A stretch of DNA of 64,000 bases from positions 4,945,920-5,009,919 of the forward strand of contig NC_085102.1 in NCBI RefSeq assembly GCF_963422355.1, written 5' to 3'. Positions 35,021 to 48,247 of this stretch are shown in pieces (position 1 is the first letter of the stretch; each line of letters opens with the position of its first letter). The position numbers and the translations under genes were made by a program. Under the pieces are notes generated by a model that did no database searches, was not told the DNA's origin, and was given only the letters and a program-made list of their open reading frames with translations. The stretch comes from Corticium candelabrum (taxonomy: Eukaryota; Porifera; Homoscleromorpha; Homosclerophorida; Plakinidae).

Positions 35021-35094
35021 GTAAATATGTATGTCCGTCTGTCTGTCTGTTGTCTGTCTGCACATCTGTCTGCCTGTCTCCATCCGTCCGTCTG

Positions 35095-35121
35095 TGTGTG
35101 TGTGTGTGTGTGTGTGTGTTG
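35095..35121. repeat. Short (TG)n and (CTGT)n tracts
   Basis: TG repeat within a CTGT-rich stretch of about 35015-35145. Confidence 0.8.
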
Positions 35122-35321
35122 TCTATCTGTCCGTCTGTCTGTTAATACAGCTGCTTTACATATCAGCCCAATGCACTAAGAATTAACATTCCAACAGCTG
35201 TCTGTCACACATGATCGAGAGTCAGACTTAGCTATTGGTGTCTCCTGCAAGATGAGATTTCAGGTGACTGACAAGATATCAAATCTCACAGATCCACAAG
35301 TCACAAGAAATCCATACAAAT

Positions 35322-35324
<3 letters not shown>

Positions 35325-35382
<58 letters not shown>
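35325..35382. repeat. (TG)n microsatellite
   Basis: TG tract directly before a SINE head. Confidence 0.95.
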
Positions 35383-35387
<5 letters not shown>

Positions 35388-35394
35388 CGTGCGT

Positions 35395-35800
35395 GCGCTG
35401 TGGCTCAATTGGTTAGAGAGTGCATTTGGAGAATGGAAACCCTCCCATGGGACCTTGCAAGGTTGCAAGTTCAAGTCACAGTGATGGCAAGCTATGGCAT
35501 AATTTCCTTGGCCAAAAAACTTATACACAATTGCCTCTCTCGACTCAGGAGTATAAATGAGTACCTGGTCTTTCACTGGAGTGGCAAAGGCCTCCGACTG
35601 CGACAAAGTCCATCAGCCACTGGGGTCGGGAATTCGGGTGCCCACACCACAGTTGGAGTCGCAGTCGGTGCTCCTGTGAGCACCTGGCCAGGCTCCAGGA
35701 GATTGCTTACCATGGCCCATAGCTCCTACTTAGTGCACAGGAACCCAGCTGTCTGGCTGGGGCATTACCGTTTAACAGCAGCTCCTTATCCATTTGCCAT
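35395..35800 (+). mobile_element. tRNA-derived SINE (unit 3 copy)
   Basis: Same structure as 18550-18966: box A-like TGGCTCAATTGGTTAGA, box B-like AAGTTCAAGTCA, TATAAATGAGTACC core. Confidence 0.75.
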
Positions 35801-35851
35801 TTGTGTGTGTGCGTGTGCTTGCGTGCGCACGTGTGTGCGCACACGAGTGCG

Positions 35852-36828
<977 letters not shown>

Positions 36829-36836
36829 ATCCATAC

Positions 36837-38094
36837 ATTTGCTGTAAATCTCCTTGACAACAATTCATTCCTACCGTGCTCTTCCTTTTCCTATCACAAC
36901 ATCACGCTGCATCCAACACGACATTTCAATTACTCCTTATTGTGTACATCTCCATACCTTGAGCCGCTGTTTCTGTTGGAACGTCCTAAGAGTACTATGT
37001 AGATGCTGACAATCATATGACAATTGTTCAACTCGTCTGTACAACAAACAAATTCATTGAACCACAAATAATCAACCACATTGTGCAACCCATTTAAATG
37101 TTTTAGACAAAGTATACATACATGGTATACAAACATATTACTTATTATTAGTCTGTAAGCTTGTTTGTCCGTCTGTCCGTACATATGCATGATGATATGC
37201 TTCATGCATTCGTCTGTCTGTCTGTGTATGTCCAATCTTGTTATGACTCTGAAACCCTGTCCACACTAGACCAGAATGGATTGCGATTGAATCACGATCC
37301 TGCTGATCACTTTGAAAATTGCACTTTGAAAACGCTACTCCCGCCTCATTTTCGGTATCATGCGACTGATGACCAATGTATACGTGTGGGTTCTTTGCTT
37401 GTAAAAGCATTGATACAGTGCAGTGACATAAGGTGAGCAAGAACAAAGACGAGTGAGGAGGGTTAGATGTTTCGACTACACGTGGAGCTTACGTGAACGT
37501 AAAGCCTACTATTTCTAATTTGATTCAACCAATCGCAATCGAAACCACCTCTTGATATGGGTTGGATTTATCGTGATCCAGTTGCCAGTGTGGGCAGGGC
37601 TTTAGTCTCCTAAGAACTGGCTAATAGCTATTTTTAAATAAGCAAGGTTTGCTTTCTACAATTGACAATGTCACTTTACATAATATATATCCAATAAACC
37701 TTCTGTATGTATGTCTGTCTGTCTATGTGTCTGTATGTATGTCCATCAGTTTGTCTATCTATCTGTCTGTCCGTCTGTCTGTCTGTCTATCTACCCATCT
37801 ATCATCCCTCCTCTCATTCCACAAATCTCACAGTTTGGCGCTCTGCTTCCTGGAAGGTGGTTCTTTAGTGACCATCTGCTCCAACCTCTGAATATCAGAG
37901 AACAACTCCTCTAATTTACCCTCAATTTCCTGCTCAAGTTGAGGCGAATACGAGTGCCCTAGAGATTATATGTGACTCTCAACTTCCATCAACAATCTGC
38001 AAACACAAACAAAAATCTGAGGTCGCAAGAAGAAAACGAAATACGAAATTAGTTTTGTTGTTTACTTGTTCGCTTTTTGATATAATGATTCCAT
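36837..38094 (-). pseudogene. GOSR2: Membrin 5' half, copy 4 (exons 1-4)
   Basis: Exons 36837..36890, 36958..37036, 37832..37996 and 38066..38094. Exon 2 has a TCA-to-TAA change in the SHISSLG codons (about 37970), giving an early stop. Exons 5-7 absent. Confidence 0.9.
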
Positions 38095-38735
38095 TGACGA
38101 AAGGCAGAGGAAGACGCTCACAAAGGCTAGAACATCAACGAGAAATGTTGGCAGAACACGTACGGGTTATAAAATTAGTAAACTGCCCGGATAATTACAA
38201 TTTCCGGATTTCAAGTAACATTTGAATTATTTATGTTGTGGGCATGTAAATAGAAATGTGAGGATAAGTTATAAATTAGAAAACAGAATCTCCAAAAGGT
38301 AAGTATGAAATTAATAAAAAATTTAATTAATATTATTAATTATTTAAATTACAATAAATATATAATTAATTAATTAATTGATCAAATTCAGTTTTATTAT
38401 AAATATTTTGGTGGTTACTATGTATAACAGTTAATCCTTAAATTAATTAAATGTAACTACACGTGATCTAACATATAACAATTTATCTATTGCTACACCC
38501 GTAAATATTGTTGTTAACAGTAGACAGCAAACCACATTTCTGCTCATAAACTGTGTATGTTTATAACAAAATTTCCATCTAGCAGCACATCATACTGTAT
38601 GCAGCAATCCTACACAACAAGCAGCTGTTACAACAATCATTCTTAGCAGACACTTGTCTAGTCAGAGAAGCATAGATACACACAAAAATGGAAAGATAAG
38701 TACATGTGATGGTTTTGATAAAGGAAACTTGTTCT
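38095..38735. other. Spacer between membrin copy 4 and collagen copy 4
   Basis: AT-rich, same as in the other units. No exon seen. Confidence 0.6.
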
Positions 38736-39953
38736 TCACTGTCCTCGAGCACAGTAAGCAAAAGTGCAACCTGGAGTGTTAGGTAAGTTGTATATGTAAT
38801 ACTGTCCACAGTTGATCACTTCAACACTAGTATGCCATTGACAACAATTACTGCTCCAACTAAAGCAAACTGTTCTTGAAATTTTTTGACCAATTACATT
38901 TGGGTGAGATCCTTTTAACCATCCTGATGCAAGAGTTCCACAGTAGTTCTTAGGTGTGCACTTCTCTGGCATAGCTCCACCTATTGTAGGACTGAATGAA
39001 TGCCAGCCTGGTGTGAAACCATGTTGATTGGGTGAATAATCACAGTGAATAGTTGTATTAGAATGATGCTCAGATGTTTGTCTCCAAGTTTCATTTAAAA
39101 CACGATGATTCCATGGTAAACATTGACTGGGTAGACCAAACAATTGATGTAAATCCTGCTCATCCCCTTTCATTCCTTTGTTTCCTTTCATTCCTTTTCC
39201 TCCTTGTAACCCAATCTCCCCCTTTCCACCCTTCCCTCCTTTAAAACCAGGATATCCTCGTTCACCTTTGTCTCCTTCTTCTCCTTTTTCTCCTCGAGGA
39301 CCCAAAATTCCTTGCAGTCCACTGACTCCCCTCTCTCCTCTTTCTCCTTTCTCTCCACTCACTCCCATGTCTCCTTTCCTACCTGCTATTCCGCGAGGAC
39401 CCTGTTTACCTGCTAATCCCTTACTGCCAGGTTCACCATTCCTTCCCACCTCGCCATTTCTTCCAGCCGGTCCTGGCAATCCAATTGGACCGTCCTTTCC
39501 TGACAAACCTCTACGACCGTCTCTTCCTGGCAATCCATCTCTACCAGGTGAACCATCTTTTCCTGGTTGACCTGGTATACAAATTGCTGATTCTGGTTTG
39601 CACATCTGTTTGATGAATGACCCAAATACGTGTGCAATGTTGATTGTAACTTGTGACGACTGACTGGGAGATTGTTCCGACCTCTTCCCTCTTTCTCCTC
39701 CATACTCAGACAACGTCTCATAAACCTGCTTCATTTCCTCTTTTTCTACTTGAAGTTCCTGCAAGTCCAACTGCAACTTCTCTACGCTTTTCTCAAATCT
39801 TTTCTCCTGAACACTGAGCTTCCACAACAGAAAACCGCTAAACACAAAATTGCCCACAACTAACGATAGAAACAACGCAATCGTCCATCTGCCGCTTGGG
39901 CCACAATTTCCTTGCAAAACTTTACAACTCTCGTCCACTTCGCTGCTGCTCAT
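38736..39953 (-). CDS. Type II transmembrane collagen with D8C/D10C domain, copy 4
   Basis: 405 aa, single exon, intact. Same parts as copy 1: MSSSEVDES start, membrane segment, coiled coil, RGKR|S, Gly-X-Y stretch, ten-cysteine D8C domain. Its D8C differs most from its sisters. The region after HCD lacks four residues (CDYSPNQHGF), the residue in CGTxAS is Leu, the block after NCC is Gln-Trp-His, and the final motif is CTFAYC. Divergent SAP30BP copy 4 starts 328 bp away. Confidence 0.9.
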   Translation of the reverse strand: MSSSEVDESCKVLQGNCGPSGRWTIALFLSLVVGNFVFSGFLLWKLSVQEKRFEKSVEKLQLDLQELQVEKEEMKQVYETLSEYGGERGKRSEQSPSQSSQVTINIAHVFGSFIKQMCKPESAICIPGQPGKDGSPGRDGLPGRDGRRGLSGKDGPIGLPGPAGRNGEVGRNGEPGSKGLAGKQGPRGIAGRKGDMGVSGEKGERGERGVSGLQGILGPRGEKGEEGDKGERGYPGFKGGKGGKGEIGLQGGKGMKGNKGMKGDEQDLHQLFGLPSQCLPWNHRVLNETWRQTSEHHSNTTIHCDYSPNQHGFTPGWHSFSPTIGGAMPEKCTPKNYCGTLASGWLKGSHPNVIGQKISRTVCFSWSSNCCQWHTSVEVINCGQYYIYNLPNTPGCTFAYCARGQ

Positions 39954-40281
39954 TGCATGCGCTATCGTCGTCGTTCTCTTACTAGACTCGTAGGTACCCA
40001 GTCCTCTCTTCGCGCGCACGTTACTGAGTGTGCAATCAAAGCGATGCAGTGCGCATGTCCGACCTTGACGCCCATCTAGTAATATTAATTTATGGTCGAG
40101 AAAAAATGCACATTTTCACTATAGATAAAAAATAATTAGGGGGATGTAGCCTGCTAAAGCAGAAGCTTGCACGATAACGTGTAGGAAACATGCTGTCAAC
40201 TGTATATACGGGATAATTTATCACATGTCCCGTATGTACGTAGTGTGCGTGTTTTCTACTCTGTTTCGTGTTCTTGTCGTT
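39954..40281. promoter_or_regulatory. Divergent promoter region, collagen copy 4 / SAP30BP copy 4
   Basis: Homologous to 7242-7558. Function inferred from layout only. Confidence 0.4.
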
Positions 40282-41309
40282 ATGTCGGGTAGCATGAGTT
40301 ACAGTCATGTGTCCAAACAGCTTGTGACCTACACCACGGCGACTCAGACGAGGAGGACGCGAACTCGAATGCAAAAATCAAACGAGCGAACCGGAGTCGC
40401 GTTAGGCTAGAGTCGCGTATCATTGCTGAGGAATGTGCTCGTAAGGACCCGGATACAAACGGCTCCCGTTGTGTCCCATTGGTTTCTTATGCGCTGGAGG
40501 GCGATGACTCAGGCAGCGAGAATGAAGATGAAATGACGGGAAGAGTGGTGAGTTGATTTTAAAATAAATATACAAATATAATTAAATATTTAATTACAAT
40601 ATTATTAATAAAATAAATAAATTAATATATTAGTTGTTAGTCTAGTTGCTAATTTTATATTAATTTAATTTTATTAATATCAATTTTTAAATTATATTAA
40701 TTGTTTGTGATAGCCAGACTAGATATACACTTGAACACTACAAATGATGGCAGGACACACAGACTGACAGGAAACTGACAAATCAATACCACGGACAGAC
40801 AACAAGACATACAAGTCAAACCTTCTCAAACTCTGCATTTCACATTGTGTAACACCAACATGTTTTTCTGTAGTCCAACGACCATCCCACAAGTCACATT
40901 CTCTATCCACTTCAAGATGACATCGAAGGTACATCCCCGTTCAGTAGCGACTCTCCCTCCCGCCAGGGGCACCAACCACCGACAACCCGACAAAATCCCA
41001 CCGTCCACCTCGCATCAACCTACCACCGGCTCCTTCCAGACAATGCAAACCCGAGTTACAATCCAAGATAACTAATTTATTGAAAATGCAGACAGAGAAA
41101 CATACGACTGAACGAGAGCGTACAGAAACGGAAAGACTTCCGCAATCCAAGTTTTTGTGAAAAACTCGTCACTTTCCTTGGACTTGATGAGTTAGGCTCA
41201 AATTTTGAGCATCGCACGTTTGACGAGACAAATTGGGTTTGGGACTGTTATTTTGATGCTCTAGGACGCTTGCAGAAGGAGCAGTACAACAAGAAAGAAA
41301 GAGAACAAA
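40282..41309 (+). pseudogene. SAP30BP: SAP30BP partial copy 4, truncated
   Basis: Exon 1 from 40282 is frame-shifted in the LVTY segment. The second acidic exon keeps LVSYALEGDDSGSENEDEM. Exon 40874..40928, a 38-nt GT-AG gap, and the start of the next exon (from 40967) follow. A small deletion in the poly-A/KKQRQ codons and a roughly 0.4 kb deletion at 41309 remove the end of the exon, joining it to downstream spacer. Confidence 0.8.
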
Positions 41310-41735
41310 CATTCCACTGTTTGAGTCAAGTTTACTAACTGTAACGATGACATCCTTTTTTCTTTCTTTCTGTCTTTTGTTTACACACTGTAGTTGTGCA
41401 CTTGTATACCATCTATAAATATTTTTTATAATTAGTGTGTGGTGGTTGCAGTAGGTTTGCACCATACTGTTGTTCTATGGAGGAAAACGGCCACACGTGC
41501 CATTGCACATTGGAAAAATATAAAACAGCTTGTCTTTTCATCCATCCATCTGTCTGTCTGTAAATATGTCGTCTGTCTGTCTGTCTGTCTGTCTGTCTGT
41601 GTATGTTCAATCTTGTTCCAACTCTAAGACCTGGCTAGTAGCCATTTTTGAAGCAAGCAGTGCTTTTACACTTGACGATGTCACTTTTACATGAACCATC
41701 TGTCTGTCTGTCCGTGTGTATGTATGCATGTATGC
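41310..41735. repeat. Post-SAP30BP spacer with (CTGT)n
   Basis: Same spacer as 9560-10000, with a CTGT tract near 41570-41602. No exon seen. Confidence 0.6.
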
Positions 41736-42425
41736 AGTGTAGAAAACAAGGAATTATTTTGGCTGGGACAAACTGAGTCTAGGTAGGACATTCATTCATC
41801 AATAAGTCCCGCCCCTACTGCAGCCATTTTGCATATAATTTTTGATAAGCTGTTATCATATGACAATTGTTAACTATATGATGGTTATGTGTGCTAAATG
41901 CCACCAATTATCTCAATGCTGTAATTGCATTCCAGGGTTTTGCTACATGGAAGTTTTTACCAACGTAATGCATCTACATCTTGTTAGGAAAAGAAACATC
42001 ACTATGTTAGAATGTCGGCTTGTTATTCTGTAGTCTATGGGTACTGTACTGTGTTTCTGTGTTTCTCATAGTGTTGTGTTGCAAATAAAGTCAATTTGGA
42101 ATAGCAGCACCTACTAAACAAACACGGGCATTATGAACTTCTGGACCCAAAGTGAGAGCCAACAACGACAAGTTGACATTACTGGACAGCTACCTAGTAT
42201 ACAGTACGTTCCAGCTGAGATTTTCTATGGATAAATCATACTAGGAGGCACCTATACTTATGAAATTAACATCAATGGAAAGCCCATCACGTACCGAGAG
42301 ACAAACTTTACACTGTCATAGGCATAGGAGGAGACGTTTTGTCGGAACACTCCAACACTGATATAGTATTTGGTTGGACAAACAACACAGTTGGTAGGAC
42401 ATTGTCTGATGTCTGACCGATATTT
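41736..42425. other. Unit-specific 0.7 kb insertion, origin unknown
   Basis: Absent from sister units at this point. It holds a short open stretch reading IVFGWTNNTVGRTLSDV near 42365-42416, which I do not recognise. No clear terminal repeats. Confidence 0.35.
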
Positions 42426-42449
42426 TCCACACTATGTCTGTATGTATGT

Positions 42450-43145
42450 CCATCTTTCTGTCTCAATACATACATTTTCCATTAAATCAAACGTTTACAT
42501 CATGAGCAACCTAACACTAACACAACAAGACCATTACTGTCCTAAAGCATACAAACTACACTGAGCACAATACATTTCGACGTTCTAATCTCGCTATGCC
42601 AATGAGTTTGTCCCAGACGACTTTCCCATTGCAACATTGTAGTGTCACTGAAATGATTGATCACCACTTGGTCTTGAAGTCGGTCTCATTTCATTTTCCT
42701 TCATCATCTCTTGCACTCTTTGCCAGCTTGTTCGCCCCAACGGTCAAAATGTTGGAAAACAAGAGGAATGACCAATGGGCAGGACCCTTCTGGCCGCAGG
42801 TGAGAATTATACTTTGCCTCTTTCTTCTCCTCCCGTTTCATTGCTGCTACTCCTTCTCTGGAGGCTGCCTTCACTGAGTCCAAACACCATGGATGAGCCA
42901 ACGACACATCTAATTCAATGTCTGCACCTGAATCTGGGTCATAAACGAGGATGTCCGACCTCTTGTCACTGTTGACATACCGGTATTGTAGCTCTAGTTT
43001 GTGTGGCAGAGTTGAGAAAGGCAGTTAGACCATGCTGACACAATTAAGTTGTGAGTGTGCACTGGACCAACCCCAGTTTTACAAGTGATTAGATGGTATC
43101 CTTGGATGTCCAGTTCCTTGCCACAATCACAACTGCTCGATGTCT
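42450..43145 (-). mobile_element. LINE 3' fragment (knuckle plus endonuclease tail), unit 4 copy
   Basis: Same element as 10745-11480; nearly identical to the 17798-18240 copy across their overlap. Confidence 0.7.
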
Positions 43146-43483
43146 GTCTGTTAATATGTATTTCCATCTTTTTGTGTGTCTGTGTGTCTTGTCTGTCTGT
43201 CCATCCATCTGTCTGTCTGTTGTCTGTCTGTCTGTCTGTCAATACAGCTGCTTTAAATATCAGCCCAATGCACTAAAAATTAACATTCCAACAGCTGTCT
43301 GTCACACATGATCGAGAGTCAGACTTAGCTATTGGTGTCTCCTGCAAGATGAGATTTCATTGGCATCTAATCCACATATCATGTGACTGGCAAGAAATCA
43401 AATCTCACAGATCCACAAGTCACAAGAAAACCATAAAAATCAAGTGTGTGTGTGTGTGTGTGCGCGCGCACGCGCGTGCGTGT

Positions 43484-43893
43484 GGTGCTGTGGCTCAATT
43501 GGTTAGAATGCGTTTGGAGAATGGAAACATCTGGGACCTTGCAGGGTTTCCAGTTCAAGTCACGGTGATGGCAAGCTATAGCATAATTTCCTTGGGCAAG
43601 AAACTTACACACAATTGCCTCTCTCGACTCAGAAGTATAAATGAGTACCTGGTCTCTGACTGGAGTGGCAAAGGCCTCCGACTGCAACAAAGTCCATCAG
43701 CCACTGGGGTCCGGATGGGACTTTGGGTGCCCACACCACAGTTGGCGTTGCAGTCGGTGCTCCTGTGAGCACCTGGCCAGGCTCCAGGAGATTGCTTAGC
43801 ATGGCCCATAGCTTCTGCTTAGTGCACAGGAACCCAGCCATCTGGCTGGGGGCATTGCCGTTTAACAGCAGCTTCTTACCCATTTTGCGATTG
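43484..43893 (+). mobile_element. tRNA-derived SINE (unit 4 copy)
   Basis: Nearly identical to 18550-18966, including box A-like TGGCTCAATTGGTTAGA. Confidence 0.75.
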
Positions 43894-43938
43894 TGTGTGT
43901 GTGGTGTGTGTGTGTGCACGTATGTGCGTGCATGTGCA

Positions 43939-43944
<6 letters not shown>

Positions 43945-43983
<39 letters not shown>
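43945..43983. repeat. (TG)n microsatellite
   Basis: TG tract between SINE and LINE fragment. Confidence 0.9.
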
Positions 43984-43985
<2 letters not shown>

Positions 43986-44859
43986 CTCGATGGGACCAAG
44001 AGCTTCAACATACTAACAATACTGATCTTCGACAAAGATGGGATGATGTAAGTCTGATGTCTGACGTCCTTCATCGTCGCCACCTTCAGTGGTTAGGACA
44101 TGTTGCTCGGATGCCTGCAATCAGATTACCAAAGAAACTATTACTTGGGTGGCTGTCACATTCTAGACCAGCTCAGGGGCCCCGCCTCACATGGAAAGAC
44201 AGGATCCAGGCTGACTTGAAGTTGTTAAAACTAGAGAATTGGTATCACCTGGAACAGCAACGTCCAGAATGGCGAGCTTCATGTCAGGGTGAAGTTACAC
44301 GTACCTCTACTGAACGATCCTTTTCATGTGCTGTGTGTTGCTGCTCCTTTTGCAGTCATTCAGGTATGAAACGGCACAAGTGGATTGTGGAATGCCAACT
44401 GCCTCTGTGTGAACAACCAGGCGCAGTGCAATGTGCCAAGTGTCATCGGTGGCTGAGAAGTAGGGGTGGACTGGCAATACATAAATGTTTAAATGTGTTT
44501 TCTTCTTCTTCTTTGACTATGTCATCATCATCAACTCTATTATCGATCCGGTCATCATCACTTGTCTCCACTGATTGTACCTCAAGTAGGATACCGGAGC
44601 CTGATAGCACATGCTGTTGCTGCCATTGAAGTCAATGTGGATGGTGCTTCAAATCCAAGCCAGGATTCCAACGGCATAACTGTCACCGTGGCAAACGCTG
44701 TTCAGAAAAGACAGCAGTCAACTTCCCCTGTCTTGCACATGTGGAAGACGTTTCCGGTGGTTCAAGGACATACAGAGACATAAGTGCAGACAGTAACTAC
44801 CTCGTCTTTCAGCTCTCCCCATATATGGAGCGGCGTGGCCAGACACTGGCAGCTGCAGT

Positions 44860-44864
<5 letters not shown>
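43984..44864 (+). mobile_element. LINE C-terminal fragment, copy D
   Basis: Open through LQWLGHVARMPAIRLPKKLL, RLTWKDRIQADLK and the first two zinc-finger-like motifs. Confidence 0.75.
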
Positions 44865-44920
<56 letters not shown>

Positions 44921-44928
44921 GTGTGTGT
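44865..44928. repeat. (TG)n microsatellite
   Basis: TG tract next to membrin copy 5 exon 4. Confidence 0.95.
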
Positions 44929-44938
44929 ACATCCACAC

Positions 44939-47612
44939 ATTTGCTGTAAATCTCCTTGACAACAATTCATTCCTATCGTGCTCTTCCTTTTCCTATCACA
45001 ACATCACGCTGCATCCAACACGACATTTCAATTACTCCTTATTGTGTACATCTCCATACCTTGAGCCGCTGTTTCTGTTGGAACGTCCTAAGAGTACTAT
45101 GTAGATGCTGACAATCATATGACAATTGTTCAACTCGTCTGTACAACAAACAAATTCATTTAACCACAAATAATCAACCAAATTGTGCAACCCATTTAAA
45201 AGTTTTAGACAAAGTAAACATACATGGTATACAAACATATTACGTATTATTAGTCTGTAAGCTTGTTTGTCTGTCTGTCTGTACATATGGCATAGGCATG
45301 ATGATATGCTTCTTATATGGTCAGTTGGTGGATGGTGGACAAACGTCTATACAATATACATTGGCTCTTGTAGGGCATAGCGTGACCTCTAGAAACGGGG
45401 GCTAGACTTATGATGCTATAAGACACGCCCACTTTTTATTAGTTTGTACTTGTCCACACATTACATATCCTTACATGCATACCCAGACAGACCCACAGTG
45501 TACATAGTTAACTGCCTACCTGCATGCAAACACCTGGTTGAATCGTGTCTACTTTTACATAAAACTGTGTATGCACGTCTGCTAGAAGAATTGACAAAGA
45601 CAAGACAAGGCAAACCGAATGCAAGCCTGCATAATGCTATCGGTAGCTAAGTATAGACCGTACGCTTGTGTCTAGCCAAAATACCCATATACAAGATAGA
45701 AATCAAATGCAGATGTTCTAACTAAGCGTCACTTATAAGTTTGATCAATTAATATAATAACAAACTCCTTTGTCCACTAAATTTAAATTTTATTACATGG
45801 ACATGTGACTCACTCATGAAGGATTGGTATCCCAATTTTAAAACCCATTTCCAAACATTACGTGTCTAAAGTCCACAAATTTTAAGACGACACCTACAAA
45901 TAATGGGGGCGGGGCTATAGCCAGGTCTAGCCCATGCCATGCTACTAAAAGAGTGCACCCCTGCCTCTTGTCTAGTTTAGACTGTATAGAATACAGATGT
46001 ATTACTGCAAGGGTGTATCGTGACCTCTAAAAATGGGGGATAGACTTCACTCTGCTACAGGACACTCCCACTTCTTACTGACTTTTAATTAACTAATATG
46101 TTAAATCAGTGGCGTATCCAGACTGGAAAAAAGGTGATGCAAACTTGGACAATTTAGGGAGGTTTCACTAAAAGTTTGTGAATACCATAGTATACATTAA
46201 TGTCTCATTACCAGATGAATTTGATATCTACAACGTACTTAGTATCATGGTATATTATATGTGTACTCATGAGGAACACAAAACATACATTAATTATGTC
46301 CTGTATGTTTAAGAAAGACATTCTGAGAGGTTGTTTGTTAACAAACGTATCCAAGGTTGCATCCTAATCAACGTCACTTCTATAGTTAAAGTGCATGTAG
46401 TGCAAGTCCATTGAGTCTTTCTTGCCTCATTATAGACTTTAGGCAAGTTATAAGACGTTAACATGTTAGGCCACTGATACCGGGCTAACAGACCTAGCAA
46501 CAACGAATTAGAAACGAGAGTAAGATTGTCAGGAAAATGGTAACTTTTGTCACATTGTTTGATAGAATCCACAGGAATGATGGTTGTCTCAGTTTACTGT
46601 CCAGCACAACAGTGCATTTCCAAGCATGACGTATTTAAAGTCCACAAATTTTAAGACCACGCCTATAAATGATGGGTGGCTATAGCTCGGTCTAGCCCAT
46701 GCCACGCTACGCCCCTCATTACTCTAACCCTAGTGCATGCGTGCCTAGTGCATCTCTTGGCAAGTTAAGATCATCATTTCTTCCTCTCTTACATTAGATC
46801 TACACGACAATCCTCGTATGTTTTTTGTGATCTCGTGCCAAAGCCATTCCACTGTTTGAGTCAAGTTTACTGACTGTAACAATGATTTCCTCTTTTTCTT
46901 TGTTTCTCTTCACGTCTTTTGTTTACACGCTCTTAGCTGTGTACTTATATATTCATAAATAATTAGTGTCTGGTGGTTGCAGTAGGTTTGCACCGTACTG
47001 TTGTTATATGTATGCAAGGACCACAAGTGCCCTTGTAGATAGGAAAGATATAAAACAGCTTGTCTGTTCATTCGTCTGTCTGTCTGTCTGTCTGTCTGTC
47101 TGTGTATGTCCAATCTTGCTATGACTTAGTCTTCTAAGAACTGGCAAATAGCTTTTTTAAAAGCAAGCTTTGCATGTTACACTTGAAAATATCACTTTAC
47201 ATGATATATATCCAATAAACCTTCTGTCTGTCTGTCCATCTGTATGCATGTATGTATGTACGTTTGTCTGTCTGTATATATGTTACGTATGTCCGTCTGT
47301 CTGTCTATCTACCCATCTACCATCCCTCCTCTCATTCCACAAATCTCACAGTTTGGCGCTCTGCTTCCTGGAAGGTGGTTCTTTAGCGACCATCTGCTCC
47401 AACCTCTGAATATCAGAGAACAACTCCTCTAATTTACCCTCAATTTCCTGCTCAAGTTGAGGCGAATACGAGTGCCCTAGAGATGATATGTGACTCTCAA
47501 CTTCCATCAACAATCTGCAAACACAAACAAAAATCTGAGGTCGCAAGAATAAAACGAAATACGAAATTAGTTTGGTTGTTTACTTGTTCGCTTTTTGATA
47601 TAATGATTCCAT
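44939..47612 (-). pseudogene. GOSR2: Membrin 5' half, copy 5 (exons 1-4)
   Basis: Exons 44939..44992, 45060..45138, 47350..47514 and 47584..47612, with splice sites kept. Intron 2 contains the same MITE cluster as copy 3. Exons 5-7 absent. Confidence 0.9.
45370..46720. mobile_element. MITE cluster in membrin intron 2 (copy 5)
   Basis: Sister of 20450-21800, base for base apart from scattered differences, including the internal CAGTGGCGTATCCAGACTG. Confidence 0.5.
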
Positions 47613-48247
47613 TGACGAAAGGCAGAGGAAGACGGTTACAAAGGCTAGAACATCAACGAGAAATGTTGGCAGAACATGTACGGGTTATAAAATTAGTAAA
47701 ATGCCCGGATAATTACAATTCCCGGATTTCAAGTACTATTTGAATTATATATTATGATGTGAGCATGTAAATAGAAATTTGAGGCTAAGTTATAAATTAG
47801 AAAACAGAATCTCCTAAAGTAAGTATGCAATTAATAAAAGAACTAATTAATATTATTGATTATTTAAATTACAATAAATATATAATTGATTGATCAAGTT
47901 TTGTTTTATTATAAATATTTTGTTGGTTCCTATGTATAAAAGTTAATCCATAAATTGAATAAATGTAACTACACGTGATCTAACATATAACAATTTATCT
48001 ATTGCTACAACGGTAAATATTGTTGTTAACTGTAGACAGCAAACTACATTTCTGCTCACAAACTGTGTATGTTTAGAACAAAATTTCCATCTAGCAGCAC
48101 ATCATACTGTATGCAGCAATCCTACACAACAAGCAGCTGTTACAACAATCATTCTTAGCAGACACTTGTCTAGTCAGAGAAGCATAGATACACACAAAAA
48201 TGCAAAGATAAGTACATGTGATGGTTTTGATAAAGGAAACTTGCTCT
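47613..48247. other. Spacer between membrin copy 5 and collagen copy 5
   Basis: AT-rich, same as in the other units. No exon seen. Confidence 0.6.
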
